Shown here: positions 15,800-18,699 of the stretch, piece by piece
Layout: each line of letters opens with the position of its first letter
How positions within the stretch are numbered: the first letter of the stretch is position 1
Assembly (NCBI GenBank): GCA_021772875.1
Contig: JAJFLD010000082.1
Location: 1-18,699 of the forward strand
Length of the DNA: 18,699 nt
Direction: 5' to 3'
Source: Ghiorsea sp.
GTDB lineage: Bacteria > Pseudomonadota > Zetaproteobacteria > Mariprofundales > Mariprofundaceae
Program-made: the position numbers and the translations under genes
Notes under the pieces: model-generated
What the model saw: the letters and a program-made list of their open reading frames with translations, nothing else
Databases searched by the model: none
Told to the model about the DNA's origin: nothing

Positions 15800-16369
15800 A
15801 TGAAACACAATAGATTTTACATTGCAGGATTATTCATCGCAGGCATCACTTCAATGGCAACCTTGGCCTTGGCCGATGACGATGAGTTTGGTGAACGTGG
15901 TGAGTATGAAGGTCGTACGAGCACATACTCCAAAGCACAACAACCACGCATACCTGTGGTAAACCAAGGTTATCAAAAAGAATGTGCTGCATGCCATTTA
16001 GCTTACCCAGCAAGCTTTTTGCCCAGCCAATCATGGTCCAAAATCATGAACGGCCTCGATCATCACTTTGGTGAAAATGCTGAGCTTGATATCAAAACGA
16101 AAACAGACATAACAACTTACCTTACAACCCATGCCACAGAAAGGTATGTACGTAATATATCGAAACTTACCAATGAAAAAGATATCCCTACTCGCATCAC
16201 AGAAACAAATTATTTTAAACGCGAACATCGTGAAGTTCCTGCTCGAATGGTAACAGGAAACCCTGACGTCAAATCCTTTTCTAACTGTCAATCATGCCAT
16301 ACAGCTGCCATACGCGGTTCATTTAGTGAAGCTGGGATTAGAATACCGAACTACGGCGGATGGGATTAA
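15800..16369 (+). CDS. Periplasmic diheme cytochrome c (DHC-like)
   Basis: This 189-residue protein starts at ATG 15800, preceded by AAAGGAACG. A signal peptide (1-25, cleavage after ALA) and an acidic start of the mature part (DDDEF) are visible. Heme c sites are CAACH (62-66) and CQSCH (163-167). The arrangement fits the diheme cytochrome c family (PF09626, the DHC partner of SHP in Rhodobacter): ECAACHLAYPASFLPSQSW, then SWSKIMNGLDHHFGENAEL, then the second site about 100 residues later near the C-terminus. It probably acts as a periplasmic electron carrier. No partner such as a cytochrome b561 or SHP gene lies beside it, so its redox partner is unknown. It is followed by an intrinsic terminator. 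Confidence 0.88.
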   Translation: MKHNRFYIAGLFIAGITSMATLALADDDEFGERGEYEGRTSTYSKAQQPRIPVVNQGYQKECAACHLAYPASFLPSQSWSKIMNGLDHHFGENAELDIKTKTDITTYLTTHATERYVRNISKLTNEKDIPTRITETNYFKREHREVPARMVTGNPDVKSFSNCQSCHTAAIRGSFSEAGIRIPNYGGWD

Positions 16370-16415
16370 CGTCTTTGCACCTATTTTAGTGTTCAAACAC
16401 ATTTGAAGTGACCTG

Positions 16416-16450
16416 CTCGCGCAGTCTGTTAGCTTGCGCGAGTTCTTTTT
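16416..16450 (+). terminator. Intrinsic terminator after diheme cytochrome
   Basis: A perfect 8-bp stem, CTCGCGCA (16416-16423) and TGCGCGAG (16435-16442), with an 11-base loop is followed by TTCTTTTT. It lies 47 bases after the cytochrome stop and ends the uvrA/cytochrome transcription in the plus direction. Confidence 0.85.
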
Positions 16451-16549
16451 AAAATTTAGCTACTACAAAGTCTTGCTGCCCTTGATTTTTCAACCCTTTT
16501 AAGGGCGAAAATAAATAGGCCGTAATTTTACAATTCAGGAGTTTCATTC

Positions 16550-17317
16550 ATGTTATTTGTTGCTGTTCGTGCTGCGCGCCGTGCTGGAGACATCATTCTT
16601 CGCCACTACGAAGATCGTGATTCTTATCAAGTCAAACAAAAACAAGACCGCGATTTTGTCACCGAAGTAGATCAACGTGCCGAAGGCATCATCATCAATG
16701 AAATTCGTAAACATTACCCTAACCACGGTATTATTGCTGAAGAATCCACACCCATCAATCCTAATGCCGACATCCAATGGCATATCGACCCCTTAGATGG
16801 CACCACAAATTTTGTGCATGGTTTCCCTCACTTTTGCGTTTCCATTGCTGCTTGGCAGAAAGGTAAACCATTGCTAGCCGTGGTGCATGATCCCATGCGC
16901 AACGAGACTTTTGAAGCTAAAAATGGTGGTGGCGCTTTCTTAAATCGTCGCCGCTTGCGTGTCAGCGACTGTAAAAAAGTCAGTCAGGCTTTATTTGCCT
17001 CAGGTTTACCACCTTATCGCCGTGAAGGCCTTGATGATTTCCAGAAACGTATGGATGTTTGTATGCGTAATGCTGATGGTTATCGCCGTGGTGGCTCTGC
17101 CGCACTTGATCTGGCTTATGTTGCCGCAGGTCGCATTGATGCTTATTGGGAAGCTGGTCTTAAATCTTGGGATATCGCGGCAGGCGTGTTGCTTGTACAA
17201 GAAGCTGGTGGCATGGCAACGGGATTAAGTGGCGAAAGCATTGACCTCAACAAAGGTGATGTACTTGTTGGCAATCCCGAGCTTCACCAATCATTCCAAA
17301 AACTACTTAAACTATAA
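16550..17317 (+). CDS. suhB: Inositol-1-monophosphatase family protein SuhB
   Basis: This 255-residue Mg2+-dependent phosphatase of the inositol monophosphatase fold hydrolyses inositol-1-phosphate in vitro; in E. coli SuhB also joins rRNA antitermination complexes, which cannot be judged here. Metal-binding motifs are intact: EES (64-66), IDPLDGTTNFVHG (79-91, Asp80 and Asp83) and WDIAAG (207-212). The segment VVHDPMRNETFEA and GGSAALDLAYVAAGRIDAYWE are typical of the family. ATG 16550 has AGGAG 8 bases upstream and begins directly at AVRAARRAG, slightly shorter at the N-terminus than E. coli SuhB. It stands alone between a terminator (16416-16450) and a bidirectional terminator (17321-17360). 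Confidence 0.95.
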   Translation: MLFVAVRAARRAGDIILRHYEDRDSYQVKQKQDRDFVTEVDQRAEGIIINEIRKHYPNHGIIAEESTPINPNADIQWHIDPLDGTTNFVHGFPHFCVSIAAWQKGKPLLAVVHDPMRNETFEAKNGGGAFLNRRRLRVSDCKKVSQALFASGLPPYRREGLDDFQKRMDVCMRNADGYRRGGSAALDLAYVAAGRIDAYWEAGLKSWDIAAGVLLVQEAGGMATGLSGESIDLNKGDVLVGNPELHQSFQKLLKL

Positions 17318-17320
17318 ACA

Positions 17321-17360
17321 AAAAGCCCCTGCAAAACATTCGTCTTGCAGGGGCTTATTA
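17321..17360. terminator. Bidirectional intrinsic terminator between convergent genes
   Basis: A perfect 12-bp stem, AAGCCCCTGCAA (17323-17334) and TTGCAGGGGCTT (17345-17356), has a 10-base loop. On the minus strand it is followed by a clear T-run (TTTTTGTTT), ending the monoheme protein gene. On the plus strand the tail TTATTATCTT is weaker but serves suhB. Confidence 0.92.
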
Positions 17361-17377
17361 TCTTAATGGTCTTTCAA

Positions 17378-18190
17378 TCAGCTTTTCTTGCGACGCGCAA
17401 AAAAGCCTAGTGATAAGATTGCAAACGTTAGCAACAATGGTGCAGCAGCCGAGTTGGTCATACAACCACCACCTGAAGATGCCCCCCCTGTTGGCGTTTG
17501 CGCAGGCACTGTTCGTTCAACAATCAAGGTAGGCGTTGCACTTGTTGTTGTCACAGTCACACTTCCTGCCGCAGATGATGCCGATTTCAACTCTGTTGAA
17601 GCACCTGTCGCTGGAACTTCATATACTTTGACTAAACCTGAAGCCACACCAGCTTCAAATGTTAGCGTTACAGATCCTGCTGTAGCAAGCGTTAGCGCTG
17701 AACTCACACCACCCAAAATTTCTTGGCCTGCTGCAAGGGTAAAAGTATTGTTTGTTGCCGCATATAAATCCGTCACGCCGGCAAGCGTAATGGCTTGTAC
17801 TGCTGCAGCCCCATTGGCCAACACGGCACCTTTTCCTGCAAGTTTTCCTAGGCTGCCCGTCGGTTTCGCAGCCGCATCAATAAGACTGGTAGCACTCCTA
17901 AGTTCAAGAATATTACTAAAACCATCATTATCGGAATCGGCAGCTTCAATGGCTACAAATGCCGCATTCGTTCTGCCATCCTTACTTCCACCTGCGCCTT
18001 TGTAAGCACTACCATAGGCATTTAATCCCGGTTGCAAACCGCTATGGCAAACAAAACAGCTTGTTTGGCCGTTGCCAGGGTAGAATGCTGAAAATGAATT
18101 TTGTGCGCCTTGATCTGCACTTGCTGTTGTTGCACCAAAACTGGTGAGTGCAAGCACGATACTTACCGTAGTGATTTTTTTGAATTGCAT
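17378..18190 (-). CDS. Exported monoheme, Ca-motif protein with C-terminal sorting signal
   Basis: This 270-residue protein starts at ATG 18190 with a strong ribosome site (GAGGAG, 6 bases upstream). Parts in order: signal peptide 1-25 (cleavage after ASA), a single heme c motif CFVCH (45-49) followed by a short Gly-rich segment, a calcium-loop motif DSDNDGFSN with LEL (85-97) as in thrombospondin type 3 or dockerin repeats, an Ala/Thr/Val-rich beta region (about 110-228), and a C-terminal tail made of SSGGGC (238-243), a hydrophobic helix (about 248-264) and ARRKKS. That tail is a tripartite sorting signal like GlyGly-CTERM, but with an invariant-looking Cys as in MYXO- or JDVT-type tails; which class it belongs to is undecided. 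A surface-anchored redox protein is the inference. No sorting protease gene is in the window. The whole is not a protein I can name. Confidence 0.82.
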   Translation of the reverse strand: MQFKKITTVSIVLALTSFGATTASADQGAQNSFSAFYPGNGQTSCFVCHSGLQPGLNAYGSAYKGAGGSKDGRTNAAFVAIEAADSDNDGFSNILELRSATSLIDAAAKPTGSLGKLAGKGAVLANGAAAVQAITLAGVTDLYAATNNTFTLAAGQEILGGVSSALTLATAGSVTLTFEAGVASGLVKVYEVPATGASTELKSASSAAGSVTVTTTSATPTLIVERTVPAQTPTGGASSGGGCMTNSAAAPLLLTFAILSLGFFARRKKS

Positions 18191-18196
18191 TTGAAA

Positions 18197-18279
18197 CTCC
18201 TCATTACCAAAAATGGTACATTCGCTTGGCTAGCCCCTATGGCGCTAACGTTCGCGGCTCACCATGAAAGGTGGGAATG
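18197..18279 (-). promoter_or_regulatory. Structured 5' leader of the monoheme protein gene
   Basis: On the minus strand several helices can be drawn. CATTC (18279-18275) pairs with GAATG (18223-18219). CACC and GGTG (18273-18260) form a small hairpin. GTTAGCGCC-ATA-GGGGCTAGC (18249-18229) forms a hairpin of eight pairs (one of them G-T) with one G/G mismatch. TACCA-TTTT-TGGTA (18218-18205) is a perfect hairpin right next to the ribosome site GAGGAG (18202-18197). This layout resembles a riboswitch or attenuator with an expression platform at the ribosome site, but I cannot match it to a known class. Confidence 0.45.
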
Positions 18280-18325
18280 AGAATGAGGTGATTCAAATCT
18301 GACTATTTGGTAAGGATGTTTATAC

Positions 18326-18699
18326 TTAAGCAGCAGGAAAGATAAGCCCGATGACTGTGCCCTGCTCTATTTTACTTTCGATTTCAATCTCGCCACCATG
18401 TGCTTTCATCATGCTTTCTACATAACTTAACCCAAGACCATTGCCTTTGGATGTGCGGCTCTTCTCAGCGCGGTAAAAACGTTTGCAGACATGAGGGATA
18501 TCATCTTGTGCAATGCCTTCACCAGTATCTGCAACGGACACACACCAAGTATGTTTCAATGGTTCAAGATGAATGCGGATAGATCCCGAATCAGGTGTAA
18601 ACTTAATGGCATTATCAAGCACATTGGCTAACACACGTTGCAATTTCATTTTATCCCCTGAAATTTCTGCCTGTGCCTCATGCATTTGAAGCGTTAACG
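18326..18699 (-). CDS. Sensor histidine kinase, C-terminal fragment (5' end beyond window)
   Basis: The minus-strand frame is open to base 18699 and stops at TAA 18328-18326, showing about 123 C-terminal residues of a HATPase domain. ATP-binding boxes are present: N box NVLDNAIKFTP, G1 DTGEGI, F box KRFYRAEKSR, G2 GNGLGLS, then the ending HGGEIEIESKIEQGTVIGLIFP. The wording is that of membrane-bound PhoR/BaeS-like two-component kinases. The phosphoacceptor His, sensor and membrane parts lie outside, as would a partner response regulator. It is followed on the same strand by the monoheme protein gene 135 bases later, with no terminator seen between them, so read-through is possible. Confidence 0.93.
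   Translation of the reverse strand, partial: LTLQMHEAQAEISGDKMKLQRVLANVLDNAIKFTPDSGSIRIHLEPLKHTWCVSVADTGEGIAQDDIPHVCKRFYRAEKSRTSKGNGLGLSYVESMMKAHGGEIEIESKIEQGTVIGLIFPAA

Noticed and set aside
17388..18005. Long plus-strand open frame of about 205 codons
   Set aside because: It is antisense to the monoheme protein gene, which has a signal peptide, heme site, ribosome site and terminator; the plus frame has none of these.
18219..18279. Leader as a cyclic-di-GMP type I riboswitch, suggested by its place before a cytochrome-like gene
   Set aside because: The conserved junction words of that class (GGCAAACC and ACGCAAAGCC types) are absent.

Overview
The window looks like chromosomal DNA of a Gram-negative proteobacterium. 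Evidence: an outer-membrane secretin with type IVa pilus assembly genes, a class A penicillin-binding protein, two periplasmic c-type cytochromes (CxxCH sites), a lipoprotein with Ig-like domains, and suhB, uvrA and ppnP genes of proteobacterial type. Base composition is moderately AT-rich by eye (not computed). The mix of type IV pili, small c-type cytochromes and a C-terminal surface-sorting signal would fit a gamma- or zetaproteobacterium, but I cannot fix the lineage. No tRNA, rRNA, CRISPR array, insertion sequence or phage gene was seen.

Positions 1-5825 (minus strand) hold a type IVa pilus machine operon transcribed pilM-pilN-pilO-pilQ, with start/stop overlaps between M/N and N/O. It is followed 10 bases after pilQ by a lipoprotein gene with bacterial Ig-like repeats that runs off the left edge. 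pilP, normally between pilO and pilQ, is absent. A candidate sigma70 promoter precedes pilM.

Positions 6067-6749 (minus) hold a self-contained unit: a consensus TTGACA/TATAAT promoter, a 182-residue exported Ser/Asp/His-rich protein with two CxC motifs and no family I recognise, and a strong intrinsic terminator.

Positions 6807-10179 (minus) hold a minor-pilin operon, fimT-pilV-pilW-pilX, in which each gene overlaps the next by 1 base (TAATG or TGATG). It ends with a six-helix membrane protein of unknown function where pilY1 might be expected. The 5' end of fimT overlaps the 5' end of a divergent gene for penicillin-binding protein 1A.

Positions 10160-15684 (plus) hold mrcA (PBP1A), ppnP (nucleoside phosphorylase) and uvrA (nucleotide excision repair), tightly spaced and probably cotranscribed. 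They are followed by a diheme cytochrome c gene (15800-16369) with an intrinsic terminator, then suhB (16550-17317). A bidirectional hairpin terminator separates suhB from a convergent minus-strand gene for a monoheme, calcium-motif protein with a C-terminal membrane sorting signal. That gene has a structured leader of about 60 bases. The right edge holds the C-terminal ATPase part of a sensor histidine kinase.

The left half therefore serves type IV pilus assembly and priming. The right half combines cell-wall synthesis, DNA repair and periplasmic electron-transfer proteins. The least explained parts are the pilP-less operon with its Ig-like lipoprotein, the CxC Ser/Asp/His-rich protein, the membrane protein ending the pilin operon, and the anchored monoheme protein with its structured leader.
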